Below, one piece after another: positions 1 through 11,497 of a DNA stretch of 64,000 nucleotides. A program made the position numbers and the translations under genes. Numbering within the stretch: the first letter of the stretch is position 1; each line of letters begins with the position of its first letter. The DNA lies in the NCBI RefSeq assembly GCF_000276665.1, contig NW_004955469.1, forward strand, positions 9,109,233 through 9,173,232, read 5' to 3'. The notes under the pieces were generated by a model. The model had not been told where the DNA came from. It saw nothing but the letters and a program-made list of their open reading frames with translations, and did no database searches. Source of the DNA: Chinchilla lanigera (Eukaryota > Chordata > Mammalia > Rodentia > Chinchillidae).

Positions 1-295
1 CAGCTTTGCTCTTCCTCTTCAAGATTGTTTTGGCTACTACGGCTCCCTTGCACGTGAATTTAAGGATCAGTGTATCGATTTTGGCAAAAAAAGAAAAAAA
101 AAAAGCCGGGGATAGCATTGAATCTATATATCTGTTGGGAGAATATTGCTATCATAAGAATACTAAGTTTTTCCAGCCTGTGAATATGAGCTATCTTCCC
201 AGTTTTTACATCTTCTTTAATTTCTTTTCATGATATTTTATAAGTTTCAATGTACAAATCTTGAACTTTTTGTTTTCTTTCTTTCTTTCTTTCAC

Positions 296-484
296 AGCAC
301 TGGGGGTTGAACTCAAGGCCTTCACATTGAGTTATATCTCCAGCACTTTTTAATATATTTTTTTAAATTTTGAGACAGGGTCTCGTTAAGCTGCTAAATT
401 GCCCAGGCTAGGCTCAAATTTGCCATCGTCCTGACTGAAGCCACCCAAAATGTCGGGACTATAGGCATGTGCCACTGTGCCTCC
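296..484 (-). mobile_element. B1-dID SINE
   Basis: A deleted-ID part (296-350) is joined to a B1 body starting at TTGAGACAGGGTCTCG; diverged. Confidence 0.8.
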
Positions 485-639
485 TATTTCTAAGTATAGT
501 ATTATTATTATTATTTTCTTTTGTGTACTAGTATAAATGGAATAGTTTAAAATTTTCATTTTTAATTGTTTTTTGCTACTGTATAGAAATACAGTTGATT
601 CTTGTATATTGATCTTGTGTTCTTTAACTTTGCCGAACT

Positions 640-730
640 TGTTTGTTGGTTCTAATGACTGATTTCTTAGTATAGTCTAAGTATAGTCTAATGACTGATT
701 AGTATTAGTATAGTCTAATGACTGATTTCC
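640..730. repeat. Short local tandem duplication
   Basis: The unit TAGTATAGTCTAATGACTGA recurs two to three times with small variation inside the L1 remnant. Confidence 0.75.
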
Positions 731-777
731 TTCTAGATCATCATAAGATCATGTCATCTGTGATATAGTGTTTATTT

Positions 778-856
778 GTTTGGTACCAGGAATTGAACTC
801 AGGGCCTTGCGCTTGCCAGGAAGGTGCTGTGCCACTGAGCTACATCCCCATCCCAA
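778..856 (-). mobile_element. ID SINE
   Basis: Reverse complement of the ID consensus (GGTACCAGGAATTGAACTCA...GAGCTACATCCCCA). Confidence 0.85.
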
Positions 857-996
857 TAGAGGTAGTTTTATTTCTTTTTTTTTTTTAGATAGTTTTATTT
901 CTTGCTTCCCAATTTGGATGCTGTTTCCTTTTCTTGCTTACTTCCCTTTCTAGAACCTCCAATAGAACACTGAAAAGAAAGCATAGAGGGTACATC

Positions 997-1203
997 CTGC
1001 TGGGCATGGTGGCACACGTGTGTAATCCCAACTACTCAAGAGGCTAAGATGGGAAGCTTCCAAGTATGAGGCCAGCCTGGGCAACTAAGGGAGACCCACC
1101 CTTGAAACAAAATAATAAGGGTAGGGAGTGTGGCTGCATGGTAGAATGTTTGCCTAGCAAGGGTATGGCCCTAGGAACACAGTCTCCAAGACTAAAAATA
1201 AAA
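997..1203 (+). mobile_element. B1-dID SINE, old copy
   Basis: GCTGGGCATGGTGGCACACG start, B1 body, then an ID-like unit ending near an A-rich tail. Confidence 0.75.
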
Positions 1204-1563
1204 GTAGACATCCTTATCTTGTTCTGGTCTTATAGAAAAAAAAATTTCGTGTTATACCATTAAGTATGGTATTAGTTGTAGTTTTTTTGTAGATGTTCTT
1301 TGTCAAATTGAGGAATTTGTCTTCTGTTTCCAGTTTGCTAAATGATTTTATCATAAGGTGTGCTGGGGTTCGTAAAAAATTTTTTCTGCCATCTGTTGAG
1401 ATGGTCATTTAGTTGCCTTTATTCTATCAATATAGTATATTACACTAATTGATTTTTCAGTGTTAAGCAAAGCCTGAATTCCTGGTCAAATACCTTTTGA
1501 ACATGGGGACATCTTTTTTGTATGTTGCTGGATTTTTTTTTTATCTTTAGGTATTGATTTTCT

Positions 1564-1639
1564 TCTGGTACCAGGAATCGAACTCATGACCTCGCACTTA
1601 CCAGGCAGGCACTGTGTCACTGAGCTAAATCCCCAGCCC
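1564..1639 (-). mobile_element. ID SINE
   Basis: Full ID head to CCAGCCCC, inserted in the L1 remnant. Confidence 0.88.
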
Positions 1640-1870
1640 CCGTTGCCGATTCTGTTTGTTAGTATTTTGTTTATGATCTTTGTGCCTGTATTAATAAGGG
1701 ACATTGGTCAGTAGCTTTCTTGCAATGTCTTTGGTTTTGGTATTAGAATAAAACTGACACTATAGTTGGAAGTTTTCCCTCCTATTTTATTGGTTGAAAG
1801 AATTTGTGAAGGATTGGTATTAATTCTTTTTGGGGGACCACAAATTCACAATGGCTAATTTTGCATATTT

Positions 1871-2340
1871 CCTTAAGGGATAAATGGAGGCTTGGGATTG
1901 TCAGTACCACCCTTTTGAGATTTCCCATTATTTCTCTAAGGGTGGGCCATCCACTCCCACCCACTAAGACTAAGACCATGAAGACTGAAGATACTCCAGG
2001 GCAAGATCCTTCTTAGCATGAAGTCACTTCTCCCCTCTGAGTCATCCAGTAATCCCCTCCTCAATCAGTAAATGCCAAGGTTCTGGCTGCCTTTGGTTCC
2101 TTGTGAACAACTAGTCATCCCGTATCCCCACCGTGCTGTCATTTTGTCTCTTGCTCACCCTTTCTTTCTCTCTCTCTCTTCCTTCCTTCCTTCCTTTCTT
2201 TCTCTCTGTCTCTCTCTCTTTCCTTCTTTCTCAACATGTGCCATAACACCTGGCAAAAGATTGCAGGCTCACTGTAGAGGTCCCCGATAATTCTTATTTC
2301 AGTACACCAGTGAGGAAAGGGGGTTTTTCTGTACCTTCCT
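1871..2340. other. Unassigned segment with a pyrimidine repeat (2157-2233)
   Basis: Non-L1 sequence interrupts the L1 blocks. It includes a TTTC/TTCC/TC run at 2157-2233. The rest is not recognised and no supported ORF is present. Confidence 0.5.
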
Positions 2341-2492
2341 GAGAAAATTGTGGTAATCTGTGTTTTTCTACAGTTATCTTTCAACTAAATTACCTGTTTT
2401 TGTTGGTATATTTGTTTATAATCCTTGTCCTTTTTATTTATGTGTGCTGAATAGTGATAGCTTCTCTTTTGTTATTTATTTATTTAAATTTT

Positions 2493-2577
2493 TTTGCAGT
2501 ACCGGAAATTAAACCCAGCTACATCCCCAGCCCTTTTTATTTTTTTTAAGGCAGGGTCTCACTAAGTTGCTATGTCT
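2493..2577 (-). mobile_element. B1-dID fragment
   Basis: dID piece (AGTACCGGAAATTAAACCC) followed by the B1 tail GGCAGGGTCTCACTAAG. Confidence 0.7.
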
Positions 2578-2777
2578 AGTATTCTGTTCGTTTTTATTTT
2601 CTATTTCTTTTGTTCCTGCACTAATCTTCCTTCCTTTTTCTTGATTTGAGTTTAGTTGGTTCTTCCCTTTCTGATTTCTTTCAGTTATGGTATTGATTTG
2701 AGATATTTTTTCTTCTCTTTTTTTGACATAAGCATTTGCATGTATAGATTTTTCCCTCTTTTCCACCACTATAGTTG

Positions 2778-2934
2778 CACCCCACAAATTCTTTTTTTTT
2801 TTGTTTTTTTGTTTTTTTGTTTTTTGGTTTTTGGTTTTTCTCTGGTACCGGGAACCGAACTCATGACATTGTGCTTGCCAGGCAGGCGCTTTGCCACTGA
2901 GCTAAATCCCCAGCCCCAACACCCCACAAATTCT
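2778..2934 (-). mobile_element. ID SINE with 15-bp target-site duplication, inside L1
   Basis: ID at about 2840-2918 with a long poly-T. CACCCCACAAATTCT occurs at both 2778-2792 and 2920-2934. A perfect duplication indicates a recent insertion. Confidence 0.95.
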
Positions 2935-3335
2935 GGTGTGTTGTATTTTTATTTTTGTTCATTTAAACTAGTTTCTATTGCCCTTGCAATATCTTATGTA
3001 AATTATTAAGGGAATATTGTTTAATCTTTCTATATCTATGCATTTCCCAAATTTAGTTGTGTCATTGGTTTCTAATTTGACATGATAGTGGCTGAACGTA
3101 CTTTGTATGATTTCAATCCTTTTCAACCTACTGAGGCTTGTGATGTGGCTGACGTTCTGATCTATCTTGGGGGATGGTCCATGTGCACTTTAGAAAAATA
3201 GATGCTATACTGTTGAGTGTTCTTTGATGTCTGTTAAGTTAAACTGATTTATACTCTTGCTCAACTGCTTTATCTCCTTATGTTTTTCTGCCTGTTTGAA
3301 TACTATAATTCTAAGACAGAGTTTCAGGTACTTAG

Positions 3336-3495
3336 ATAGTTGAGAGGCATGCATTATCTGGATGAAAGAAGATCCTGCAGTCCTAGGGATGGTAGCCTAG
3401 GACTGGCACTTTCAGGACTCTCCCCCTCAGCAGCAGTGCTTCCTTAGAGAGTTGCTGAAGAATTGAGGAGTCATGGTCATTAAGTAAAAATCCTT
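3336..3495. other. Unassigned unique sequence
   Basis: No ORF or repeat signature recognised. Confidence 0.4.
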
Positions 3496-3620
3496 TGCTG
3501 GGCGTGGTGGTGCACGCCTGTAATCTCTGCACTTGGGAAGCTGAGGCAGGAGGATCGTTGTGAGTTCTAGGCCAGCCTGAACTGCATAGTGAGACCCTGT
3601 CTCAAAAAGACAAAAAAAGA
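3496..3620 (+). mobile_element. B1 SINE
   Basis: GCTGGGCGTGGTGGTGCACG head, CTGTCTCAAAAAGACAAAAAAAG tail. Confidence 0.9.
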
Positions 3621-4140
3621 GAAGATTATTCGTGGCATAATAAGTGTGTATTTTCTTTCGTGATAGGAGGAGTGTATTTTGTTATTCATAATGAGCCCCC
3701 ACTCAACCATACCTGAATTAATGCTCCCAAAGAAGCTCTTAGTGGGCCCCTATATAGCATCAGAATGGGGGCAAGGAGCCAGAGGCCGTGACCTCATGGT
3801 TAAAGTTGGGAGAATTTCACCCAGTGATAGACCTCAAGGGAGGAGAGAAGGACTTGTGGTTGAGCTCCGTCATCAACGCTCCATCACCCATGCTCATGTG
3901 ACCACTCACCACTGCTTTATCCACTTTACCACTGCTTTTGACAGCTTACCCTGTTTTATATTTACTATCTTTTCCATACTTTTTTATTTAAAACATTGTA
4001 TTTGCCTTTGATGCTTGTTTCTAATGAAACAATAATAATTTCTGGTTATTTTCTTTTACTAACTTGTGTTTATTTTCTTTGTGAAAAATAACCTATATTT
4101 TTGTGCTACAATCTATAAAAACTCTTATCATATGCACATT
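3621..4140. other. Unassigned, AT-rich toward 4 kb
   Basis: No repeat or gene signal that I can name. A 110-codon open frame (3679-4011) has no recognisable domain and is probably chance. Confidence 0.35.
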
Positions 4141-4144
4141 AGTT

Positions 4145-4290
4145 TCTGTGCATGGTGGAGCATGCCTGTAATCCCAGCCCTCCGGAGGCTGAGGCAGTAG
4201 GATTGTTGCAAGTTCAAGGCCAGCCTGGGCTACAAAGTGAGCTCAAGGCCAGCTTGAACTGCATAGCAAGACCCTATCTCAAAAAGACTA
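4145..4290 (+). mobile_element. B1 SINE with duplicated 3' half
   Basis: The tail 'CAAGGCCAGC..TGAACTGCATAGCAAGACCC' is the extra half-unit typical of the young B1 subfamily in this genome. It runs into a (TA)n tract and the assembly gap. Confidence 0.9.
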
Positions 4291-4315
4291 TATATATATA
4301 TCTATAAAACCCACA

Positions 4316-4415
4316 NNNNNNNNNNNNNNNNNNNNNNNNNNNNNNNNNNNNNNNNNNNNNNNNNNNNNNNNNNNNNNNNNNNNNNNNNNNNNNNNNNNNN
4401 NNNNNNNNNNNNNNN
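4316..4415. other. Assembly gap, exactly 100 N
   Basis: Placeholder gap between two (TA)n tracts; the true size is unknown. Confidence 1.
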
Positions 4416-4502
4416 TATATATATATATAGATATATATATATTTCCTGTTATATTATCTTATAAAAATTAATGAAAAAATGCAATTTTTGGTCATTTTGT
4501 TT

Positions 4503-4580
4503 TGTTTGTACCGAGAATCAAACTCAGGACCTTGTGCTTGCCAGGCAGGGGCTGTGTCGCTGAGCTATATCCTTGGCTTC
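4503..4580 (-). mobile_element. ID SINE
   Basis: TTTGTACCGAGAATCAAACTC...GCTGAGCTATATCC. Confidence 0.85.
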
Positions 4581-4599
4581 ATCCTGTATTTAAATAATC

Positions 4600-5075
4600 G
4601 GACTAGTAAGTGGTTAAGAAACCCTAAATAATAGGGTTGAGAGAGCTTCTGGAGGCGCTGAAAGAATGGTGGGCCAGAGAAGAGAAAGCTTCCCACCTAT
4701 TGCCTCGCTTCCCTTCGTACCTTGTCCTACGCATCTCTTTCCTTTGGCTCTTCCTTGGTTGTATTTTTTATGATAAACTGGGAAATATAGGTAAACTTTT
4801 TCCCTGAGTTCTGTGAGCCATTCTAGCAACTTATCAAGCCTGTGGAGGGGGATATGACAACAATGATTTATAGCCAGTTGTTCAAGAAATACAGGTGGCC
4901 TGAGCTCCTTTAATTTACGGGAGTTGGTGTGAACTCCAGGTGGATGTTGTCAGAACTTAATTGAGTTGTTGGACCCTTGATTGGTGTCTGCAGAATTGGA
5001 GAGGCTGTGTCAGAAACAGCCCCCATTTGGTATTAGAAATGTGAGAAAGAATAAAACCTCTCACTGTTTTCATGA
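4600..5075. repeat. Ancient interspersed repeat, probably LTR-type (family not assigned)
   Basis: The text around 'GTGAGCCATTCTAGCAACTT' (4815-4834), 'TTTATAGCCAGTTG' and 'TGTCAGAACTTAATTGAG' resembles an old mammalian LTR-type repeat I recall from other genomes. The family name is uncertain. Confidence 0.45.
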
Positions 5076-5607
5076 AAAATGTCCAGGGTAACTCCACGTC
5101 ACACTTATTTTATATTTTCTGTATTTACTGTATGTGTAGTAAAACTTTGCTGGCCAAGTGACGAAGTTCTCTAACCATTTGGGATCCAGGTTGTGAGTGT
5201 GAGACTGCAATGCTGTTGGTTTCACTTGCTGTTTCCTGTCATTGATGTTATCTACCATATATTCCTACCTGTCACCCGGAGGTTTAGAACGTTGTGTTCT
5301 GTTCTTTTTAATGCTATATAGCAACTGCACTGAGAAACCTGCAGATGATCGTTGAGGGGATGAGTGAATGGGTTCACTGATAGTAATCTAACAGCATTTA
5401 ACTTTGCCACTTGTCTTTATCATGACAGTTAAAATGCAACAGCTTAAGCTAAGCACTAGAATGCTAATTTATAAATTTACCCTAAAATAGAATAGCTCCC
5501 ACAGACAGGAAAGAATGAGCAGATTTTCTCTCTATAGTCCGGCTATTTGAGAAGTTAAAATGTAATCAGCATACACAGTTTTTATGTACCATATGAAATC
5601 ATAGTTA

Positions 5608-5840
5608 CATGCTAGGAGTGGTGGTGCATGCCTGTCGTCCCAGCACTATGGAGACAGAGGCAGGAGGTTCACCAGGAATTCAAGGTCACCCTGAAATACA
5701 TAGTGAGTTCAAGGGTAGTCTCAACTACATAGCAAGACTCTGTCTCAACCTCTCCCAAAAAGGAAAGAAATTTAAAGGGGGGCAGGGATGTAGCTTACTG
5801 TGAAAGCTCTGAGTTCAATCCCCTCTGCTGAAAAAAAAAG
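5608..5840 (+). mobile_element. B1-dID SINE
   Basis: B1 head GCTAGGAGTGGTGGTGCATG, long-form B1 tail, then dID GGCAGGGATGTAGCTTACTG and an A-run. Confidence 0.85.
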
Positions 5841-5932
5841 TTCCTCATATTACTTTTAATTTCTTACTTTGCAAATGAGTTTTTACCTTGAAGATCACAA
5901 TAATCTTTATGTATATATATATATGTATATAT

Positions 5933-6072
5933 TTTAGACAGGGTCTCGTTATGCAGTTCAGGCTGGACTTGAGCTCACTTTGTAGCCTAGGCTGGTCTCA
6001 AACTCTCAACAATCCTCCTGCCTCAGCCTCCCAAGTGTTGGGATTACAGGTGTGAACCACCATACCCAGCCC
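5933..6072 (-). mobile_element. B1 SINE
   Basis: AGACAGGGTCTCGTTATGC ... GGGATTACAGGTGTGAACC. Confidence 0.92.
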
Positions 6073-6112
6073 ACCTTATATATTTTGATTTTTACTAAGT
6101 TTTCTTTTTTCC

Positions 6113-6297
6113 CCCTCAGTACTGAGGAATTAAACCTAGAGCATTTTCCCTGAGCTACATCCCCGGCTATTTAAATTTCTTTATTTTGAGACAGGGTCTC
6201 ACTAAGTCACTAAATTGCCCAGTCTAGGCTTGAATTTGCAATCCTCCTTTCTCAGCCTCTCAGAGTGTTGGGATTATAGATGTGCCACTACGCCCAA
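6113..6297 (-). mobile_element. B1-dID SINE
   Basis: dID (TACTGAGGAATTAAACC..ACATCCCCGGC) plus B1 (GAGACAGGGTCTCACTAAG). Confidence 0.85.
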
Positions 6298-6724
6298 ATT
6301 ATCAAGTCTTTTGACAGAATATTTATTGTGTAACTGAAAAAGATGGATAAATGTGGGCCAGTGGGTTGAGCCTTTGTTCAAAGGGGCCTCCACTTAAACA
6401 GTATTTTGGACCAAACATAGATCACAGCTCCGGGGAGATGGGGCCCAAATTGTGGGGTGAAGATGATCCTATCTGGCATCACCTAGTGTCCACCCATTTT
6501 AGACAGTCAGTGCCACCCGTGGGACCATGCATGAGCTTCTTCCCTACCTGACACAGTAGGGACTTATGGACCAGGACTCAACCAGGACCCAGGAGAGGAA
6601 GAGATGCCGTCACTCTGAGAGGCCACCGTGAGAACTAGGAAGGCCATGAGGTAGATCAGGACCCCGGAGCTCACCTGTACTGTGCTCTCACAAAGCAGCT
6701 CCACTTGGCCAACTTCACAAGAAA
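6298..6724. other. Unassigned unique sequence upstream of a solo LTR
   Basis: No repeat family or convincing ORF seen. Confidence 0.4.
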
Positions 6725-6729
6725 ACGTA

Positions 6730-7131
6730 CGTCTTAGTCGCACTTTTGTCACTGAGACAAAATACCCGACACCCACAAGTTAAAGGAGAAGAGGTTTGTT
6801 CTGGCTCACGGTTTATAGAGGTTTCTGGCTGGCTAGTCGGTTTCTTCGGGTAGTCGGCTGGCTCCAAGGCAGGACAGCATGGCGGAGGGGCACAGTGGTG
6901 GTGGAAGCAGCGGGTGAGATCAAGGGAGGAGGGCGGGAGACAGACCCTTCCAGGCCGCGTACCCTGGGCCCACCTCCTCCAACCAGGCTTCACCTCCCAA
7001 ATCACAGCTCTACACTCGTCAGTGGACTCGTCCACCGCTGACTATCGCACCCTCATGACTCAGTCACCTCCCCAGAGCCCGTCTGAGAGCACACAGGGCT
7101 CTGGGGGCACAGCTGGATCTGAGCCACAACA
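6730..7131 (-). mobile_element. MaLR/ORR1-like solo LTR with 5-bp TSD
   Basis: The reverse complement carries the MaLR 3' half (GTGAGCCAGAACAAACCTC, GGTGTCGGGTATTTTGTC, ACTAAGACG). Flanks ACGTA at 6725-6729 and 7132-7136 are perfect 5-bp target duplications. The length of 402 bp fits a solo LTR. Confidence 0.85.
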
Positions 7132-8480
7132 ACGTATGAGAGCAAAGCTGTGCTTCCACTGCCCAGCTGCCTGCACTCTCCCTGAAGCCGCCAGGACCAG
7201 TGTGGCAGAACCCGCCCTGCTGTACCCGTGCCCCGGAGGTTGGAGACGAAGTCCAGGTTGAGACAAAGTTGTCACAGAGAACTTTCCCCAAGGACACTTC
7301 CTAGAACTGCCTATACCTGCATCTCCAGGAGTTGCTAGGCCAACAGAGACAGCTGGGTGCGGTGTGGCCCTGAGCTGTACCAAGAGTGGCGGTCAGCCCT
7401 CGGAGCCCGGTCCAGTCTGTCTCCTCCGAAGCTGCAAGGGCACTTATATGAGGTGTGGGCATGCTTGAAATGGCCCATGCACCTCTGGCCATGTGGACTG
7501 TGCTCCTGGACATCAGTCTCACCTGTTGCTGGTCACTGGGAGCTTTGCGGACACTGCTGACAGTGCAGGTTTTCCTTTCTGCCCTAGCATCCCGCTGTGG
7601 ACACAACGCTGACATGAAAGGCTGAGAAGTCCAGGGTCCCCTGACTATGACTGCAGTCTCCAAAGGACTGAGCCTGTGTGGAGGAGGAGCACCTCAGAGC
7701 TTTTCGGGCCACCCACCCCTGCGAGTGCACTTGAGCACAAAAAGATCTCTGTCCATGTGGCTGTAGATGTGACTTCAATAAGGTTTCTCCCCTATGTTCC
7801 CCTATCCGGCCATGGCAATAGGTGTGACCAGGCTCAGCAAATTCGGAGCCAGATCCCCTCCTTTCCTGGTAGCAGAATTACCTGGTAGTGATAGCAGGTA
7901 AGTTCCTGCACAAGAGAGAGGCCATCCATCCCTGTTTCCCACCTCCAAAGGGTGTTCACGGCTTCCCCTGTAAGTCTGGCCTTGACAGAGACCTGATTAA
8001 ATTTCTCCTGGGCCCTCAATGGAAGCTTCTGGAGGACATCTGCTTTAGTTTTCTGAGAAAGAAACACCATGCTGAAAGCTAAGAGAGCATGCAGTTTGTT
8101 CCGTGGGCCTCTTCTGTCTCATGGATGCTTAGAGAGCAAGAAACTGGACTGCCTGATCAGACCCCAGGGGTTGTAGAGTTTTCTGTGGAAAGCTTTTAAC
8201 CTGGTCTGTGGGTCTAGGTATGGGCGCCTCTGTTGCCTATTGGCACACTAAAACCTTGGCACCTGACACCTTTGGAGGAGCCACACATCTATGGTGCGAG
8301 AGATGGTTCTTTCAGGCCTGGAAAGCATGCAGTTTTGCTCTCTCTATCCAAATGCCACTCTTCTATCCCGAGCTCGTGACACACAGCTCTCAAGAGCAAG
8401 ATCTCTCACCCCGGTGGGTTCTGTGTTTCTCCTAGATATCTTTACTGCTCAGGGTTGCCGTTGTAGCTTCACATGGCCCT
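7132..8480. other. Unassigned, GC-moderate, repeat-poor block
   Basis: Open frames on both strands (for example 7301-7663 minus) are short and have no recognisable motif. No splice-consistent gene model was found. Confidence 0.35.
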
Positions 8481-8730
8481 GAGTTTCAACAGCAAAACAT
8501 TTTCGATGCACTAGGAAGGGTTTTTTGTTTTGTTTTTTAAAAAAGGAAACAGGGAAATAGTTTATTCCAAGCCAAAGACGAATGACCATGACCTGGGAAC
8601 ATAGACTCAAGTTGCCCTGAATATCACATTCCACTGTGTAGGAGGAACTTTTACAGCCACAGAACAAAAGGAAGTCGGGTCAACACCAGCGTCACTGGTG
8701 GAAACATCAAGTAGGGGGCGCTACAGCAAG
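8481..8730 (-). mobile_element. Possible LTR end with polyadenylation signal
   Basis: The minus strand reads ..GGAATAAACTATTTCCCTG.. followed by an A-rich tract, like an LTR R/U5 or a retroposed 3' end. Family unknown. Confidence 0.3.
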
Positions 8731-8861
8731 CTGGGGAAATCTGTTGTGTAGGCTTCAGATGGCACTTTTAGATCCCGGTTGGTGGAGGCCAGAGGTCTGC
8801 TAAGTTTAGTGATACATTCTGAGTTTATCTATTAGTTAGGTGGAAAACAAAAGTTAAGATG

Positions 8862-8945
8862 CGGGGGCAGGGATTTAGCTCAGTGGCGCAGCACCTGCCT
8901 GGCAATCTTGAGGTCCTGAGTTCAATTCCCGGTACCCCTCCCCCA
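8862..8945 (+). mobile_element. ID SINE
   Basis: GGCAGGGATTTAGCTCAGTG ... TCAATTCCCGGTACC. Confidence 0.92.
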
Positions 8946-8964
8946 AAAACCAAACAAAAAGATA

Positions 8965-9082
8965 AGTTGGGTGTGGTGGCCCATGCTTGCAATCCCAGCA
9001 TTCAGGACATTGAGGCAGGAGGATCACAGGGAGTTTGAGGCCCTTCTGGGCTACACAGTGAAATCCTATCTCAAAAAAACAA
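8965..9082 (+). mobile_element. B1 SINE
   Basis: GTTGGGTGTGGTGGCCCATG head, CCTATCTCAAAAAAAC tail. Confidence 0.9.
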
Positions 9083-9191
9083 TATAAATAAATAAGTTAA
9101 TTATCATTGAAAACATAGTATAGCCTAAAGAAGAAAGAGTAGCAAGTGAGTGAAATAGACATCCTAACACCAAATCATCCTCTGTAAATGT

Positions 9192-10305
9192 CACCATAGT
9201 CTTTTTTTTTTTCTTTCTTTCTTTTTTTTTTTTTAAGGCTTCACTCACTTTTTTGTTGTTATTCTTTTTGAGATAGGATTTCGCTATGCAGTTCAGGCTG
9301 GCTTGAACTCACTGTGTAGCCCAGGCTGGCCTCAAACTCACAGCAATCCTCCTGCCTCAGCCTCTGGAGTGCTGGAATTACAGGCATGCACCACCACACT
9401 CTGGCTCACTTTCTTGTATAAAAACCCTATGTTGCAGCTACTGCTGGAGCTTGAGTCCTCTCGATAGAAACTCTGATGTGGGTCTTTACAAGATGTCAGT
9501 GAATTCCTGGAAGAGATACTTGGTAAACAAAGTCTCTTTCCAGAGGCTTGGGTCAGGTAGCTGTAGATCTTGGAAATGACACCATTTCGTTGGCAAAATT
9601 GCCCAGAGTGGAAGTGCAGTCGCTGACAGGGATGTAGCAGTCATTCATGTGGCCACCATCAGCAGCTTCTGGGGATGAGATGATGCCAGTGCCTCAGAGA
9701 GTAGGACGGCAGCAGCCTGTCCCCTTGCAAGGGATGGTATGGGGCTTGCCTATCTTGTTTCCCTAGTAGCCTCTCCACACAAGGATGACAGACAGCTTGG
9801 CCAGGACGATGCCCCCGAGGATGGCAGTGACTACCTTTATACTCAAACCAACACGACCATTGCAGTCCCTGATAGCGACAGATACCTTGAACCCGGTCTA
9901 CTGGTCGGCATGAGCCTGCTTCTGTACCAGCATGATCTTCAGAACTTCATTCCTGAAGGAATGATGGCCCCAAGAAAAAGTCCAAGGACCTCAGACTCCT
10001 TGGTGGGCAGAGACAGGAGGACAGTCTTCTCCAGGGACTTGATTCGCACATCCTTGACCGGCCAGACCAGCTTGGTGACAGGGACCCACTGTCCTTGGTC
10101 TTGCCACTGCGAGCCCCACAGCCCAGCCTCAACCCCTGCCATGTCCACACCCGAGGCCCTGAAGGCCACTGTCACAGCCTCCTCGGATGCCTCCATGGCC
10201 TCCCACGCCCACCCTCAGGGGTCTCCATGCCCACTCTCAGGGGCCTCCCCTGTCAGGGCATCGTCTGTCATTTCATGGTTTCTTAAGGAAGAAGCACCGT
10301 AGTCT
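9192..10305 (-). pseudogene. RPS2P: RPS2 processed pseudogene, with target-site duplications and a nested B1
   Basis: Reading the minus strand, 10271 to 9427 matches ribosomal protein S2 in order: ATG-ACA-GAC-GAT at 10271, then [67 protein letters not shown], and the codons for TQAPAVAAT-stop. There are no introns and there are several frameshifts, internal deletions and stops, so it is dead. The 3' UTR copy (GGGTTTTTATACAAGAAA) is followed by a B1, then the tail remnant and poly-A (poly-T at 9201-9234 on +). An 11-bp duplication, CACC(A/G)TAGTCT, lies at 9192-9202 and 10295-10305, the hallmark of L1-mediated retroposition. The open plus-strand frame over 9739-10302 is only its antisense shadow. 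Confidence 0.93.
9264..9405 (-). mobile_element. B1 SINE nested in the RPS2 pseudogene 3' UTR
   Basis: The B1 separates the RPS2-like ACAAGAAAGTGAG from GTGAGTGAAGCC and the poly-A remnant. CTCACTTT on both sides is the likely target duplication. The B1 is therefore younger than the pseudogene. Confidence 0.9.
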
Positions 10306-11265
10306 CTAATCAGACCGACATCACTTTCCTCTATAATCATGGATACTTTATGAAATATTTTATTATTTTTTAATTCTTTTTTTTTTTGGCCACTTTATTG
10401 CTATAGCCTCCCTTTGTGGCTATAACTAGCCATATGAAGTGGCTATTTTACTTTTAAGAAAGATTGCTCTTTAATATCCAAATTATTGTAAACTTTATTT
10501 GTTGTTAATAATTGGATCTGTCCTATTATTTTGGTATTGTACCAGATTCCAGCTTGGGGATGGAAATACATAGTCACATTGCAGAAAATGTCAGATAAGA
10601 ACACAATATCATTTTGAATTCCTTCCCAACAAAATCATTCCTTTCCCACGTACCAAGTGCTATTAGCAATTCCTGTAGAGACAAAAGGTCAGACTTGGGA
10701 GAAATTGGAATTCCACACATTTTGCAGGGATAACTGAGTCTTATTTCTCAGTTTATAATCAGAGAGGGAAATGGGGTCATTTCTAGTAGGGGTCATTTTC
10801 CAATATTACCTATTTCTCACTGGCAAAAGCTAAGTATGGGTTAGGATTTTTTCCAATGCCAGCTAACTGTAAGGCTCACTTAACTAGAAAATGTGGGCTC
10901 TTTTTTGTGATGCTGCATAATTCTTTTTATGTGGGCTCTTAATGTACAATGTCTTAGTTTACAAATGCTATCTATTATTTTCCGTGATTGGTGCTTTCCA
11001 GAAAATTCCCATAGGTAATTTAATCCTTGCCCCTGCACTATGAAGTGTTAGTCGTTGTCCCAAAGTGACTTCAGAGTCCATCTGTATCAACATGGTGAAT
11101 CGGCTTTGCTCAGTTAAATGTGGACTCCATTCCACCTCTGACTTCAGAAGTTTGCCTTAAATGGTTTGCCTTGTGATTTTGTAATGGAATCCTCCATTTT
11201 TGTAATGCTTAATTTTCCTTTAAAAGAGTTACCTATCCTTTTCTCTCTCACCCTGAAATAACATC
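10306..11265. other. Unassigned AT-rich sequence
   Basis: About 960 bp with no gene signal. It may contain an old repeat too diverged to name. Confidence 0.35.
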
Positions 11266-11271
11266 CTTTTT

Positions 11272-11421
11272 TTTTTGTCTTTTTGAGACAGGGTCTCACT
11301 ATGCAGTTCAGGCTGGCCTTGAGCTCACTTTGTAGCCCAGGCTGGTCTCAAACTTGCAACAATTCTCCTGCGTCAGCCTCCCAAGTGCTGGGATTACAGG
11401 TGTGCACCACCACACCTGGTT
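11272..11421 (-). mobile_element. B1 SINE with AACATCC target duplication
   Basis: GAGACAGGGTCTCACTATGC ... GTGCACCACCACACCTGG, flanked by AACATCC on both sides. Confidence 0.93.
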
Positions 11422-11497
11422 AACATCCCTTTTACACGTCCTATTTTTTAAAAGTTAATTCTGTTCTAGTAAATGTCTTTCTTGTCTTCCCTTCCCT

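Larger units (their letters stand above)
1..3335 (-). mobile_element. L1 ORF2 fragments (minus strand), broken by SINEs
   Basis: Blocks at 1-293, 485-775, 860-995, 1205-1563, 1640-1870 and about 2340-3335 read as the reverse complement of L1 ORF2. Examples are the 'ATTGAATCTATA' block near 115, 'TTAACTTTGCCGAACTTG' near 625, 'GAAGGATTGGTATTAATTC' at 1809-1827 and 'CCCCACAAATTCTGGTGTG' at 2922-2940. The blocks are in the correct minus-strand order, so this is one old insertion whose 3' part lies at low coordinates. No intact ORF remains. Confidence 0.85.

Noticed and set aside
4590..5600. Search for PRR30 upstream of TCF23
   Set aside because: No proline-rich long frame on either strand from 1 to 13 kb; the gene is probably outside the window.
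9739..10302. 187-codon plus-strand open frame
   Set aside because: It is the antisense of the RPS2 pseudogene; the minus strand carries the recognisable protein similarity.
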